Shown here: piece after piece, positions 24,619-38,007 of the stretch
Numbering within the stretch: position 1 is the stretch's first letter
Layout: each line of letters begins with the position of its first letter
Source of the DNA: Acridotheres tristis
Lineage: Eukaryota; Chordata; Aves; Passeriformes; Sturnidae
Reading direction: 5' to 3'
NCBI GenBank assembly: GCA_037013685.1
Contig: CM072896.1
Location: 13,093,444 to 13,157,443, forward strand
Length of the DNA: 64,000 nucleotides
Position numbers and translations under genes: made by a program
Notes under the pieces: generated by a model
Databases searched by the model: none
Told to the model about the DNA's origin: nothing
Seen by the model: the letters and a program-made list of their open reading frames with translations, nothing else

Positions 24619-27151
24619 TGCACTTCTGCTCTCTACCAGTTCAGAAAACTGAAATCCTCAAACTCCACTTGTATCTTTCCTCGGAGCAAGAGTCGAATTC
24701 CTACCAACAGCTGACATTAATTTTTAAAGTTATATGTGCTCTTAGCGCTGCTGATTGGAAGAAATAGCAGTGAGGGTTGCAGAAGACGTTAAGTGACCTA
24801 GATATACAGGAGCAAAGCAGCCTAAGAGAGACAAATTGCCTTTAAATCTATCTTTCACATTAGCTCCCTCAGCTGCAAATTTGTCTTGTAGCTGCATTAA
24901 CATCAATACATCAATCAAGCACACCCAGTAAAGATTTTTTTTTCCCCCCCAATGAGAGTACTTTGTGTATTAAAATAGCAGTGGTTTAAGTTGATTCTAT
25001 AGCTGCAGTCCACAGCAACCAAGCCAGGAAGATCACTACATTATTTATGGGAAGGGGTTATTTGTGCAACTATTTTGCAACAGAAATCTAGGACACTGAT
25101 TTTCAATTCTGCTACTATTCTTTTAAGTCCCTGCCAGAGGAGGTAGCCTTTATTCCTCCTGCAGAACTCTCGCTTCAAAAAGCACAGCATTTCCCATACC
25201 TTACCTCCACTTCCCCAAGGAGGACACCACAACAGACTCGCTATTGAAAGATGGCAAGACATATATGCACCACTTAATGAGGGGATTGGTTTCTGTTTAT
25301 CCTGGACTCACTCCAAATCCACAAAGTTTCTACAAACTTGGTGTCTATATGATAATATCTACCTTCTAAAAAAAGAGTTTCCAGTTTTATTATTCAGAAT
25401 GCAAATATGTACAAGTATAGGCAAGCCACCTATGAACTCTGAACACATTAGGTCCAAAAGAATAAAAGTTGACAATTCTACTTTTATAAAGCCAGAAACC
25501 TAGACCATACTAAATTAAACCTAAAAATTTCTTCTTATTGTCTACAGCTACATATCAGCTCACAAAAATATTTGAACACATCAACACAATTGAATATGTA
25601 CTGAACACACGTTAATGATGTGAGGATGCATTAGCATATGAAAAATTCTATTATTTTCCTAATTATTACAAATAGCAGATAGCAAAATACTAAGCTTTAG
25701 TTGTATTTATGGTCAGATTCCCTCTTCAAGCTAGGATGTGCTATTTTTATATTACAGCATTTTTCTCCCATATCAATTCCAAGAGAAATTATATCTCAAA
25801 CTAAGTTACAGAAAACTGACTCAAACCAGGTATCACACAACACTAAAAGAAAACGCAGATGGGGAACATTTAGAAACTAGAGGGGAACATGAAAAGAACA
25901 GCTGAAACTTGAAAAATAGGAGCACAGAGTTTTAGGAATCCAAAGTGACAAAAAGTGATGAATGGTAGGCAATAGAGAAAACCATTCTGGAATTTGGTCT
26001 GCCTACAAGTAAAATCACATTAAGTAGTCAAATCAGAAATAAGTTTGACAGCACAAAGAATAAAAGCCTATACAAAGCAAGTGACAGACCACCAGGTCTG
26101 CAATGGAGGACTCTGATGAAAAAGAAAACTATATGTCTTAGCCTATTAGCAGTGTGAAAAACTAAGGAATGGTAACAAACTGGGATTTTTTACTCTAAAA
26201 GAAATCTACTGGTGTATTGTTCACGCCCTTCTCATATTCTCCACTCATCTTAGCTTTGTTCTTCGAACAGGCTTATTCACCAGTAACATGATATGACAGA
26301 AGCTAAAACTGCTCACTTTTAAAGTAAACAAGGAGTTATCTGCCATATACAAACTGGAACCCAAATCCACTTTACAAGGGAGATCCAGCTCCACTAAAAA
26401 ACACAGCACAGTAATTAAAAGAACATCAGAACTGCAGAAACAAATTATTTTCTTTTCTAAAGTATATTTGAGGGCACTTCAATAGGCTACATCAATTCTG
26501 TCTAAAGAATCTGCCTCCAAGGACAAGGATTCCAACTAGCAACATGACACCAGTCTAAGATCAATTTCTTCCCTGCTCCTTAGAAATCAAACATAAGGCC
26601 TCTGCTTATCATTTGTTATAGGCACGTGCAGTGTCTGCTACTTTTTGCTATATATTCAGTGGGGAGTACTTGTAATCAGGATAACATTAGATCAGTGCAT
26701 GTGCTAAAAAATCTCATTGTGTTCAGTTATGCATGAACCTTTTGATAACTGTAACTCTGTCAGTGAAAGATGGGATGACTATAGCAGCATTTTCTTAAGG
26801 GAATGGTATAACCCTATATACAAGGTGTTGGCATTGCTGATAGCAGGCCTTGTATTAAGTGAAAAACCAGGCCCCTGCACTCGTCCTGGCCTGCCCAGAG
26901 CTTTGTTTTAGCTTGTCCAACTCTACCACCAACTATCTAAAGACCAGGTGAATCATCTAACTTGCATGGCTTTTACTTAGCTTCACACACCTGTGTGAGC
27001 TAACACCTATTTCTATAAATATTCTTCTATATAACACACAAATATTTGCTACATATATTCCATAAATAGTATACATAAATATATGTGAAATCATTCAGTG
27101 TTACATCACACAATTGTCCAAAGCTAACTAAGAGCTGTACATAAATACAAG

Positions 27152-27164
27152 TACACACACACAC
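27152..27164 (+). repeat. Short CA dinucleotide repeat
   Basis: Six CA units inside an AT-rich stretch with scattered ACATA motifs. Too short to be highly unstable. Confidence 0.8.
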
Positions 27165-27811
27165 AGAGACTGAATGTATACATTTACATTTGTGTGTGTA
27201 ACAGCTAATACATACCAATAAAAGCAGGTAATTCTATAGAGAATGGATTACCTATGACCCCAGAACAAAAAGCTGCATAGAAGAGCAAAGGCATAGCACG
27301 TCAAGAGAGGCCTTGAAAAAAAAAGACACAGGATGGTATCAGAGGCCTTAAGTCTACAAACAACTCAGCAACTGCAAATTACTGGTTAAAGGAAGCCAAC
27401 CTTGAGAGCTGGGCAAAAAAAAGTTCAGGGGTAACAGAAAAAAAGAACATCCAGCATATATAAAACACACAGTATATACAGGAAATTCAAATGCAACTGC
27501 AAAGTAGAGAAGAAAGAGTGAAGCACAGAATATGTCAGCAAACAATAACCTCAGCAAAACGTAACAGTGAGGAGAAAGAAAAAGTCAACACTGCACACCT
27601 CCACGGGAGAGATTCCCTTTACTCAGTCTCCCACTCCCTGTTTTTCTGACCATCTTTTCATATGTTCTGGCTTTCAAACAAGCATCAAGCAACTCCATGT
27701 AATTTTTTTATATGGTGTTGGTTTCAGATTTCTGATACTGAACCTTTGTACTATGGTATAGAGGAAATCAATTAAATTCCATTGGCATTTACTATTTATC
27801 TGAAACAAGGT

Positions 27812-28102
27812 TGTAGCTGAGGTGAGTGTCAGTCTCAAAACAACAAGTGATAGGACAAGAAGAAATGACCTCAGGTGGTGCCAGGGAAGGTTTAGATTGG
27901 AAATGATGAAAAATTTCTTCTCCGAAAGAGTTATCAAGCATTGCAACAGGCTGTCCAAGAGAATGGTTGAGTCTCAAGAGGTGTTTAAAAGACTGCAGGC
28001 GTGGTGCTTAGGGATATGGTTTAATGGTGCACTTGGCAGTGCTGTGTGAAAGGTTGCACTCAATGATCATAAAGGTCCTTTGTACCTTAAATGATTCTGT
28101 GG
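27812..28102 (+). mobile_element. CR1 LINE 3' end, comparatively well preserved
   Basis: In the plus direction: 'caacaagtgataggacaaga', 'ccagggaaggtttagattgg', 'gaaaaatttcttctccgaaa', 'tatcaagcattgcaacaggc', 'ggtgcttagggatatggttt' and 'aaatgattctgtgg' at the end. This is the canonical avian CR1 3' end including the terminal ATTCT-type repeat unit. Identity to the remembered consensus is visibly higher than in the other copies, so it is probably the youngest in the window. A 75-residue frame inside it (27822-28049) is non-functional CR1 3' sequence. Confidence 0.93.
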
Positions 28103-28564
28103 CTCATTCTATTTTAAATTGAAAGTATTCCTCTAATGATCACAGTAACCTACTGGTTTTAAGCATCTTGACCATTCGTGAGTTATAGACGGTTTTTCTT
28201 AAATAAATGCCAGGAAATTCCACACAAGCTTAGCATTTCATGAACTTAAACAGTAACACATTTACTACAACAGACTGCTTTGGACACTGTCCATGTGAAC
28301 CAGTGAACTGTTGTCCTTACATCATGCACTACACAAAGATATCAACTGCTACCACAATATATGTGAATTTAACAATCCCATTTGTGTATGCTGTATTAAT
28401 TGTATCCCCGTCTGAAGGTTTTCAGTTTTAATGTAGTTAACAGCTTTGCATAAAAGCAAGAATTAATTTAGGAAGCTCATGTTTCTTTTCTGTTTGTTCA
28501 TTTTTTTAATAAAATCTAAATTCATGTTTTGCATGCTAAAATGCAAAGGGGGAGGGTTTACCTG

Positions 28565-28870
28565 CTGGCAGTTCTAACGCTGGCTGTCTAATGCAACCCA
28601 GGAGAACATTCACCACCTTTGCCCCAAGGCACACTGATAGCTCATGGTCAACTTTTTGTCACCAGGACCCTCACATCCCTTCTTGCAGCACTGCTTTCCA
28701 TCTGGGTGACACACAGTATGATGTTGGTATATAAAATTGTTCCTCCCCAGGTGCTGGACTCCACATTTCTACTTGTTGAACTCCATGAGGTTCCTGTCAG
28801 TCCATTTCCTCAGCCTGTCAAGGTCCTTCTGCATGGCAGCATGGCCAGGATTTACATGCTTCAGCTACTT
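28565..28870 (-). mobile_element. CR1 LINE internal fragment
   Basis: The plus strand reads as antisense CR1: 'ccccaggtgctggactccac', 'cttgttgaactccatgaggt', 'ctgtcagtccatttcctcag', 'cctgtcaaggtccttctgca' and 'atggcagcatggccagg'. This segment is typical of an internal part of avian CR1. The 172-residue plus-strand frame at 28737-29255 starts inside it and is not a gene. Confidence 0.82.
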
Positions 28871-30340
28871 AGTTAATCCTGCACTCGACAGATGTTCCTT
28901 TTCTGATAGATCTTCAACAGCAGGACAAACCAATTTCAGCCAAAGCCAGCAAGCCAGCAAAACACTAGATAACTTAGCATCACCATACAGGCTTTACCAC
29001 ACAAAGCTTTTCAATACCAGCTTCCTTCAAGAGAATCTCTCACAGCCACTGCCCTCCTTTAGACTTGCAAACAACCAAGGAGCTTATGAATTCCATCAGA
29101 AATTGACTTATTTCAGTTCAGTCCATCTAAGCAAATCCTTTGTCATCTCTCATTGGCCTGCCTTTTCTCAGACATTTGTTCAGCTAAATGGAGCACATGC
29201 AAATGCCTGGTTTTGTTTACGATGTTACCCATATTTGAAAAAACAGGTTCGTTAAGAATTTGACTACCTGTATGTTGTCCAGGAAAAGGTGCCATCCCAT
29301 TATAAATTAAGGACTTCTCTAAATCAAGGAGGGGAGGGAAAGACAGCTTTATTTCCTAGGGCTTCCTGCCAAAGCACCCAAAGCACTTGAAAATTCAAGT
29401 CTTAAAACTACTAGAAAGAAAACAAAGGTCAACACACGATTTCAGTTGAGAGCAATTTGAGATAAATGGTATCTGCCAAATTCTTAACAGCCCAACATAA
29501 CAAATGTACAGATGAAACAGAGTCATGACCACTGTCAGAACAGGCCAAAGAGTCTGCCAACACTATAGACTTTCATTCTTCAGTCATAAGGAACTCCTAC
29601 TAACTCCAAGGAAGGTTCAATCATGCATGCTTACTTCATCTGCTATGTCAAGCAAAGAATACCCATTTAATACAAGTAGAGCACAGTTCAAAAAGTGCAT
29701 GATTAGTGATCAACAAAAAAATACAAAGACCAAGAAAAGGTTCATGTCCATTTACCAAGACAATGACCACAGTTAAGTAAGCATTCTCTTTGTGTATTTA
29801 ATGGTTATGTTGTCATGGCGTGTGTGTCTGATCAAAAATAAATGTTTGCATTTGTACTATGAGAACTGAAAACCAGCCCCATTACAACCCCTCTAAAGCC
29901 CCTTTCAGGGTTGGTTGTTTGGAGATCTATTTCTTCGTTAAAACTGCTGCACACAATCAAGGCTTCTTAAAATTTTAAGGAGCAACTCGTGGTGCAGCTT
30001 TCTCACTACACATTCTGTTCTATAAGATCCTTTGCAACAAGCTGCAGCATTCAGCTACTGATCCCCAGCTCTTTCACCAGCTTCAGTAACTGTCCTACCC
30101 TTTGAACATCCTTTCTGCACACACTTCTCTGCTTAACTCAAATTCCAGAAGAGGTTATTTTCCACTTTTCACTTCCAGTTCTCATTAATTGGTGTTTAAT
30201 CGAATTGTTTGCTTTTATTCCTCTAGTTGCTTTTTACATTCAGACAAATTCAACTCCTTACCAGCCTGACCACTTAGACTTTCCAAACTACTCATTCATA
30301 TTTTCCTCTTTGCTTCCTAATCCCTCCTTCACCATATGTT

Positions 30341-30510
30341 CACAGAATCAATTAGTTTAGTAAAAAGAATGCTGAGATCAAGTCCAATCTATGACCTAAC
30401 ACCACCATGTCAACAATACCATGTGTCACATCCAATCTTTCCTTAAAAAGTGCTTCACATTGTCTCTATCCAATTTTCCTTCAGAAACTCACAGGGTTTT
30501 CTATGTCCAG
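30341..30510 (-). mobile_element. CR1 LINE 3' fragment
   Basis: The plus strand begins CACAGAATCAATTAGTTTAG, then 'tgagatcaagtccaatctat', 'gacctaacaccaccatgtca' and 'gtgtcacatccaatctttcc', the reverse of the CR1 3' end. It is truncated after about 170 bases and diverged. Confidence 0.82.
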
Positions 30511-32211
30511 AATTAAGGTAGGAAAAACTGTCACACACAGATGAAAATTGACACAATATTCTGCTGTCTAAACTTTCTGATTTAACATTGGCTCATGCAC
30601 ACTTAGTCATCAGCCTAAGCCTTAAAAAGAACCCCCCATCCCCCACAACAAACAAGTATCCAAACTAAAAATTAAATCCAAGCTATCTACCCTCCCCATA
30701 TATATCAACACCAGTTGCAAACCAGGAGCCACTACGACAATGTACTTTTTTCTTAAAGGGGATGCATTTGCTACTGTCTTCAGTGGCAACAAAAACATAT
30801 ATTAAGTCTCATTTGTAGTATGTCCCCTAGATAATGTCAGTATACAGGACAGATGATGTTTCTCACCAGACAAATGCATTCAAAAAATCAAACTAGTTTT
30901 GGGATGAGTTCATTCAACCCTCCTAGTTGAGCTTCCATACAGGTGCATAGTTTTGCTTTGATGAGACTGCACAAGCATTAATTTCTTCTACCTATAGAAA
31001 GCTCAGGCTCCAAGGTAATTATGTGGCAGCAGTGGCAACACAAGGCTGGGTGTGCCACAGAGTAGCATCTCCTCCAGCACTAACACTTGTGCTTCTCCTG
31101 CAGCTAAATTTTAACACAAGTTTCTGAAAACCACTTAAAGTTGCAGTGCTTTTACAATTTGCTCACACACTGTCCTTGCTGTTGCTCTGTCTTAGGCTGA
31201 CTACTTCATTTCACGCCAAAATAAGTCAGCTGTTTTGAGGGCATGGCTGGGAAGATACTTGCACATAAGATTCCTATGAAGCTTTACCAGAGAGCTCTAG
31301 AGCCTCCCCTAAACTTGAGGAAATAGCACGAAGCTAAGGAGGTTATTCCAGTGTCAGCCCTACACCTTCTGCAGTCTCCTAACAATCTTGCAAACTTGGC
31401 CTAGTTATAATTCAGGAAACCATCTGTGTCAGGAGACTCCTAGTCAGCTGCTACAGTTCAGTTTCTTTAAAGATTCCTTTGCACCAAAACAAGCTCCATC
31501 TCTCAAAATACAGGCAAACCAGAAGCACAGGGGGCACATGGTATTCCAGCTGCAAACTTAAACAAGTTGTTCTGCCCTTGCTGCTAGGACCACCGTGGAA
31601 GCAAAACCAAGATGAGGACAAATATCCTCACTTGTGCTTTCCCTCTTCTTCTACATTGTACCCAGCACTGAAGCAAGTGATGAGGGACATTAGGAGCAAA
31701 TCCAGGAACATAGACAGAAGCATGGGAGAAGAGAGGCAGCACACCTAGGGAAAAGAAGTGAAAGAACATGGGAAATAAAGCAAGGACAGGCCAGAGGGCA
31801 AATTTTGCCAGAACCTGGAAACTACACCAATTATTCAAAATTTCTACTCTTTACAGCCCCTGGATGAACAGATTTATTGACAAGGGTTTTTTGTCAGCAG
31901 ACCTTTCAATGGTAAGCCTGGGAAGAGAATACTGCAATTGATATATTCTACAGTGCAGCTATTCAACAGTGAATACACACTCAGTGAAATACCACAAGGA
32001 TAAACTTTTGCCACAATACTATTTATCTGCATACCAGTAGCTACTCAACTTACTACTTACTTGCTATTTTAGGCTACCAAAAGCAGCACCTAATCCCAAA
32101 AATTCAATACATTGCCCTGTCGCACACACACATGCAACACAGGATGGAAAACACTTTAAAAAGCAAGCTAGCTATCAAACTGTCCTACATACAAAATAGT
32201 AAGTAATCCTT

Positions 32212-32227
32212 AAAAAAAAAAAAAAAA
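32212..32227. repeat. A homopolymer, 16 bases
   Basis: An uninterrupted run of 16 A followed by an A-rich stretch. I see no recognisable element before it. Confidence 0.95.
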
Positions 32228-33562
32228 GAAAAAGACGAGCAATGAGATTATTTCACTTATTATTAAGTTCCTTGAAGAGTAAGACATGAAGTCCTTCCAA
32301 AGACTGGGACATTCAGACAAACTATACAGCAGAAACATACATGACTGAATTATCATTCCAATCATCTGGACACCAACTAAAATATTTATCCTCCCTCCAT
32401 CTGGATGAAAGTAATCAAGTACTAAACCACCTTTGTAAACACAACCTTAAGTCAAATTTCTGTAAAACTGACCAACTTTTGTGTATTCAAAGGCGACTAA
32501 AGCAAGCATAAACATAGTATAAGCCTTAGGAAACTTGTCCAGAAGTCAATGAACACCTCAAAGTTGCAAGGATGTTTCAGTCTCAAATATGAATAAAGAT
32601 GTTGTATCACAGAAGCTGCAATCTGGGGAAAAATTCACAAAAATGCAGCAAAGATTAGATTTCGATGTGAAAATAACCTATTTAGCACCTGCAACAATTT
32701 CAGTACTATCCCATGTTACCAAAGATCCAATTCTTCCTAAACCTTCCTCTAAGAAAAACATACTTGTAGCAAGCCCCAGCAATTCACTGACTATCTAACA
32801 AGATCCTCAACTTACTGTCAAGAATTTATGGATTCTTTATATAAATCTTATTTAGCAGAGCCTGAAAGGCACTAAGGCTGCAGTAACCTTTGAAAATGGG
32901 AAGGATTTGCAGAGTTAACTGTGTCATCATGGCATATGCTCTATTAACTACACTGCTGAAATAAAAGTTCTAACTGAGGTCTCCCCAAGAGCAAGTACTC
33001 TTGGTTTCAGTTCAGAAGAGGAGCTTGTGTTTAACTGTGTTTGATTTCCAGTTAGCCAGCAAATATAGGAAATATCCCAAAGGATAAAGTGTGAAGGAGT
33101 GAGGAGGAGCAAGAAGAGTTGCCACACACAGCTGAGCTGAAACCACATGCCAGGTAGTAGGAATGTGGCCAGTCCACTCCAAAATGGACCAACTTTGAGG
33201 AGTGCTGACCTAATCCAATCTACTTCAGTCTAGAATCTAGGGTTGTTTTCCTAATTTAGTTCAGAAAGCCAATGTGGACAGAAATGAGAAATCGGTAGGC
33301 TAAGTTTTATATTCCTAGAATTTTCAGTCTGAATCACACTGCTGAGAAACCTGAAAGAAGAGTTTACTTTATGCAATCATCAACTTTTTTCCAACATTTC
33401 CAGAGACAGGACTTACTTTTCTGGGGTGTAAAAATGTATTAACAGCATTTGTAAGATGTTTTGTTCAATTAATAAGGATCGTACAAACTATGGTTAAAAG
33501 CACCTTCATGTTTACTGGGAGAAGCCATTCTTTGGTTTAGTAACGATTACTGAAATGACTAC

Positions 33563-33580
33563 TTTTTTTTTTTTTTTTTT
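33563..33580. repeat. T homopolymer, 18 bases
   Basis: An uninterrupted run of 18 T. No retrotransposed gene is visible on either side, so it is not an evident poly(A) tail. Confidence 0.95.
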
Positions 33581-33783
33581 CAAAATTTCCTACACTGGAT
33601 GTTTAGTACCAGGAAGAAGAAGAGCCAGTGCATAAGCACCATTTTCAAGGCAGGTCTTCAGGCAAAAGGACTCTAAGTAAAACAAATGAGACTGCTTACA
33701 CAATGAAATCCAACATATTGAACCTTTCCTAGTCAGATTTGCCATTTTATACTAAAAATCCTGTATATGCATAGCTACAAAAT

Positions 33784-33809
33784 TAGATAGATAGACAGAT
33801 AGATAGATA
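33784..33809 (+). repeat. GATA/TAGA tetranucleotide microsatellite
   Basis: About six TAGA units with one GACA variant in the middle. It is likely to be length-polymorphic. Confidence 0.9.
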
Positions 33810-36800
33810 AAAACACCCTACTTCAGGCAAGAAGGGTAGCATAGCCAACTGCATTGCCAGTGTATGTAGAGACTCTCCTAGAATTCACTTTTTCTGGCAC
33901 TAGTGCACATGGAGTTAGCTCTTGTCATGAAAATAAATGCTTCTGAAGTAGCAAACTATCTTATGTCTCTAGCTATAACTGTAATATTTTTAATTTTAGA
34001 AGTCTATTTTAATATGGCAAACCTCAACATGACACCCATTAAAAGCAGATCTTAATTAAACAAAAATATTATGTGTATAAACAGAAGTCTGCTTCATATG
34101 TTTTCCTCTCAGAAGTGTTACTTTTGCATGCAAGTGTTTTTCTTCCTGTATTTTCAAAAAGATATATTTATCTATACTTTTTCAAGAACCTGTAGGTTCT
34201 GAAAAGGTAAGAGAGTGCCTAAGCTGAGAACTCACCTGCAGAATTATTACATCACTATTTGAACATAAATATCAAATAACATACCAAAGTGAAATAAGTC
34301 TACCCCGTGGTTCTATACATGGATATTTTCCTTTGGTCTCTTAGTAAATTGGCTCACCAATGATCAGAATATTGGGAACAAGCCGTTTTAACTGAAAGCA
34401 AGAAATCAAAAACAAGTAAAGATAGCACACATTTTTCAGCCTGTACAAAAGGAAATTGACTTGAAAGTGACACTATTCTCAAGACGCTTTTAATTACAGG
34501 TCCTTAGTATCAATTTAATTAAAGTTCTAGACATTCATTATTACACATAGCTGGTTGAAGGAATGGAAAATAACACATTATGAAAGACAGAAAATATAAA
34601 AATGGGCTTCTTCAGAGTCTGTTTTAAGGAGGTCACATGTGGTTACAACTTTTGTTACAGATTCAAAGTTCTTACAGTTACATCACTTAAAGTGTAACAG
34701 TTGCAATGTCGATCTGGTGACACTGACTGTTCACACTGACTAGTTACTGGTCTAATTCAAACCATTTAAAGCCATAATTCAAGAACAAGGTCATCTTGTA
34801 GATTGCTGAACTAAAATTTTATTGAGAGAACTAAGAGAATAACATAAAAAAGGTTCAAATGAAAAATTAGTATTACTTGTACTTCAGCATCCAAATGGGC
34901 ATTACAAAACGTACAGTTTCAATTTCTAAAACCTCTTTAGTTTCTAAAACCTTTTCATCTAAAAACATGAAACACTGTTGAAATCTGTAGTTTTCAGGAA
35001 TATTTCATTTCCTCCATTATAAACCCAAAGATGTATTTCTGTATATGATGCTATTTATTGCTTGAAAGAACAGCATTGGATTGCCAAGTCAAAAATTATA
35101 CTAAAAAAGATACAAGAAGTTGACAGCAGATCCTGACTACAACCTTCACAAGCCTACCTACTATGGGCAAACAAGTCCTGGATATAGTACAGTAACTTGG
35201 CAGAAAAAGCAGAAAATAAATGGATGAAGTTTAGTAGGGATTTTTTTAGGATTGTTAATTTTAAGAAAAAGAAAAAAAAGCACCCAAACCAGAAACTAAA
35301 AGTAGAACACTTTCTGGAAGAAGTATCTATAAGAGCAATAACTTGGTATTGTTGAGCCTGAAAGTTGCTGTCAGAACAGCACTGGCTATTCCAGTTGGGA
35401 ACACATCACAACTCCTATAAAATGCACACTTCAAATTCAGCCATAAAGCAATGACCAATGAAGAATTCCAGGTAAGTCTAACCCCCAGCACAACTGAATA
35501 CTTCATCCAGTCTGCTCCCAGATCTTCATGGAAACAGGACAAGCAGGAGCCAGCTCAAGGTCTTCCCAGTTACTGTAGCCATCCTCCAGATCACATCTTT
35601 TCCGGGGACTCTCCCCACTCGTTAGCCCTATCATGCAATAATCACACCATAAAAGAAGGTGCTTCCAGGAAAACAACAGCCAGGAGCAGCCTGCTGGAAC
35701 GAAAACTCCCCTGACATATTCCCACAGAAAGGAGCAGGTTAAAGGAGAAAGACCCAAGTTGACAGCATTAATTGCTTTGCAAGAACCAGCCTTCTGCCAG
35801 ATGGTTTGGGAACATGTATGCAATCTAATAAACAATCACGCAGGGACCCAGGAAATGCAAAGTTAATGCAACATGCCCAAAAAGTACCTGTTGTGCATGG
35901 ACAGATGAACTGAACTCAACAAAAACTAGGCTCCTGTGGTTGCAATGTGCACCTGCTTATAAATGCAGAAAACAGGCCACAGTGCCCACCCAGACAACAA
36001 CACATTCCTTCTTTCTGCTCTTGCAGAGCAAAGCCAGCAGACATGAGGTTGCCTGCTCGTTCAAGTCCACTACTACTACTAGGTGTACAGTTATAAACAA
36101 TGAAGATTCATACGTGGACATGAGAAGAAACTACATCTTGCAGTATGAATATCAAAGGTTAACAGATTGGTATCTTTCAATGAAGGGGGAAAAAACAGAG
36201 TACAGCATGGACCTTGAAGAGTTTTAAAATAAAAAACCCTCACACAAACACACACCCAGAATAAGAAAAATGGCGATCAACACTGAAATTTTCTGGGTGA
36301 AAATAAAAAGTATCAAATATTTTATATACAGCAGCAATACAAGATTTCAACATTCTGATCTGTCAACGAGTGACTCTGTTCATACGTGTCCCACAAAGAT
36401 TGTGTTTAGTTCTTCATCATGGAGCTGATTAGCAGCAATTGTGTAGTGAAGAGAAATGCAGAATTCCTATAAGGAAAAGATTCTTTAAACTGACCTATTT
36501 TCACAACTACCCGTCACGAAGTTACACGATAAGAAAAAAACCCAGCATAGCCACTGTTTTCTGAAATTCTACACAAGATGAAATAAATGCTCCAGAAGAA
36601 AGCATTCAGCAGCAATGATTGTTTTGCCTGCCCCTGTGCTTTCACCACAACACAGGTTCAAAGAAGCTGCAGCCCTGCGAAGGAAGATGTGCACCCTAGC
36701 ACAGTAACCAAGTAGTAAGTCAAGTAACAAATATAGCTACAATGTTTGCCATCAGTCCAATTCAGACACTGGTTACTATTAAAAGACAAGGATGCAGAAC

Positions 36801-37610
36801 AAATTTTATTCTTGAGGATAAACTAACATTAGCTGTCATAAAGATAGTGACAATCAATCAAGAAGAAACCACTTCTCACTGTTTCTCTGCAGAAGCTTCC
36901 AAATAAAGACAGGATTCTGCAAGTTCTATTTATGCTCAGGGTTTTTTTTACAAACAGACCGGCAGGAAATTCAAAATTACATGTAAGTGCTTCTAAGAAC
37001 TTATGGGAACATATTAAGTCAAGCACTATTAGGACTGTAAACTGAGAACGAATAGTGTTTTCACTACACTTGAATATGCAACAAAGGAGAAGAGACGACT
37101 GTAGTACTCCCTGAAGCATTAGAGGTTCCTTCTCATTTACTTTAGGTTAAATTTGCACTTTAGTTATACACTTTGTGATGTTTTTAGAGACTCTTCAACA
37201 GGAATTGTCTGATTCCTTAGACTAAAAACATTTCAATTCATTCACTAACCTGTTACATACAGACAGAAAACCCACCCTCCTTAGAAATTTATTAGGTGAA
37301 CAAAGATGCATGGAGAAACATGCACCTAAATCTAAAGAAATCTAGGATAACATGTCACAGAATTTAAAACTACTCCACGGTATTAAGCAGTTTGGACCAG
37401 TTAAATGCCTCAAACAAAGAAAGTACGTGTAACAAGTGAACTGTTGATCTGTAACAACACGTGTGTTACTATGCAAAACAAAAACACAACCACAAGAAGC
37501 ACATGGCTTCTAACTTACGGGTAAAACACCTTTTGCTCTGAGCACCACAACTGACAGCATCAGCAAGAACCGACCGGCTTGCGCACAAACTGAAAGAAGC
37601 CAACCTTTAC

Positions 37611-37742
37611 CTATCAAAGCCTGGAAAAGGTTACTTTGGAAGATGCTGATGACCCGCTCGATGGAGTTCCGCAGTTGCCGATCCTCCGCCTGGCTCAGCT
37701 TGGAGCGGTATTCCTCCAGGAGGCGCAGGGCTCGCTGGGTAT
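37611..37742 (-). CDS. DLG1: DLG1 coding exon B (L27 domain)
   Basis: This exon has 132 bases: two completing the Asp codon from exon A, 43 codons, then one G that pairs with exon C. It runs from [17 protein letters not shown] through an IERVISIF stretch to NLFQALI. This is the L27 domain of DLG1, a helical heterodimerisation module that pairs with L27 domains of MAGUK partners such as CASK and helps place DLG1 at the membrane. The acceptor is a pyrimidine-rich tract ending in TTGCAG just above 37742, and the donor after 37611 reads GTAAAG. The amphipathic heptad-like leucine pattern is visible. A long minus-strand frame crosses this exon (37510-38925), but it uses intron 1 in a frame that destroys the MPVRKQ start, so it is not the protein. 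Charge-conserving differences from my recollection of the human protein (for example R for H after RAL) fit orthology. Confidence 0.95.
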
Positions 37743-38007
37743 CTGCAAGCAGAGACCAGACACACGGCTGACCGGTGCGCACCGGGCAGGAGCGCCGGGG
37801 ATGCAACAAGCCCCCCGCGGCCGGGACCGCCCCAGCCCGGCGCGGCAGCTCCTTTGTTCGCAGCCAGGAGAGCGCGGGCGGGACGGTGCCCTCGGCGCGC
37901 TCGCAACGCCCGCGGCTCCTTCCAGCTGTCCCCCCCGCCCGTCCCGCCGCGGCAGCGCTGTCAGCCGGCGGCTCCGGCGGCCGCGGCCCCGGGCGTGCGG
38001 CGCTCAC
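37743..38007 (-). other. DLG1: DLG1 intron between exons A and B (265 bp)
   Basis: A very short, GC-rich GT-AG intron that lies wholly inside the CpG island. Donor GTGAG and acceptor TTGCAG are both strong. Its length is not a multiple of three. If it were retained, reading from the ATG would add about fifteen intron-coded residues and stop at about 37961, giving a peptide of little more than 20 residues. Confidence 0.88.

Larger units (their letters stand above)
23488..37610 (-). other. DLG1: DLG1 intron between exons B and C (14.1 kb)
   Basis: AT-rich intron with donor GTAAAG below exon B and acceptor TTTAG above exon C. It holds three CR1 fragments (27.8-28.9 and 30.3-30.5 kb), short simple repeats, a 16-base A tract, an 18-base T tract and a GATA repeat, all listed separately. 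The frames in it are short and composition-driven. I recognise no additional exon in it. Confidence 0.85.

Noticed and set aside
28737..29255. 172-codon plus-strand frame
   Set aside because: It begins inside an antisense CR1 fragment and continues into unique intron; no family is recognisable.
33563..33580. Poly-T as a tail of a minus-strand processed retrocopy
   Set aside because: No recognisable retrocopied coding sequence lies above it on the minus strand.
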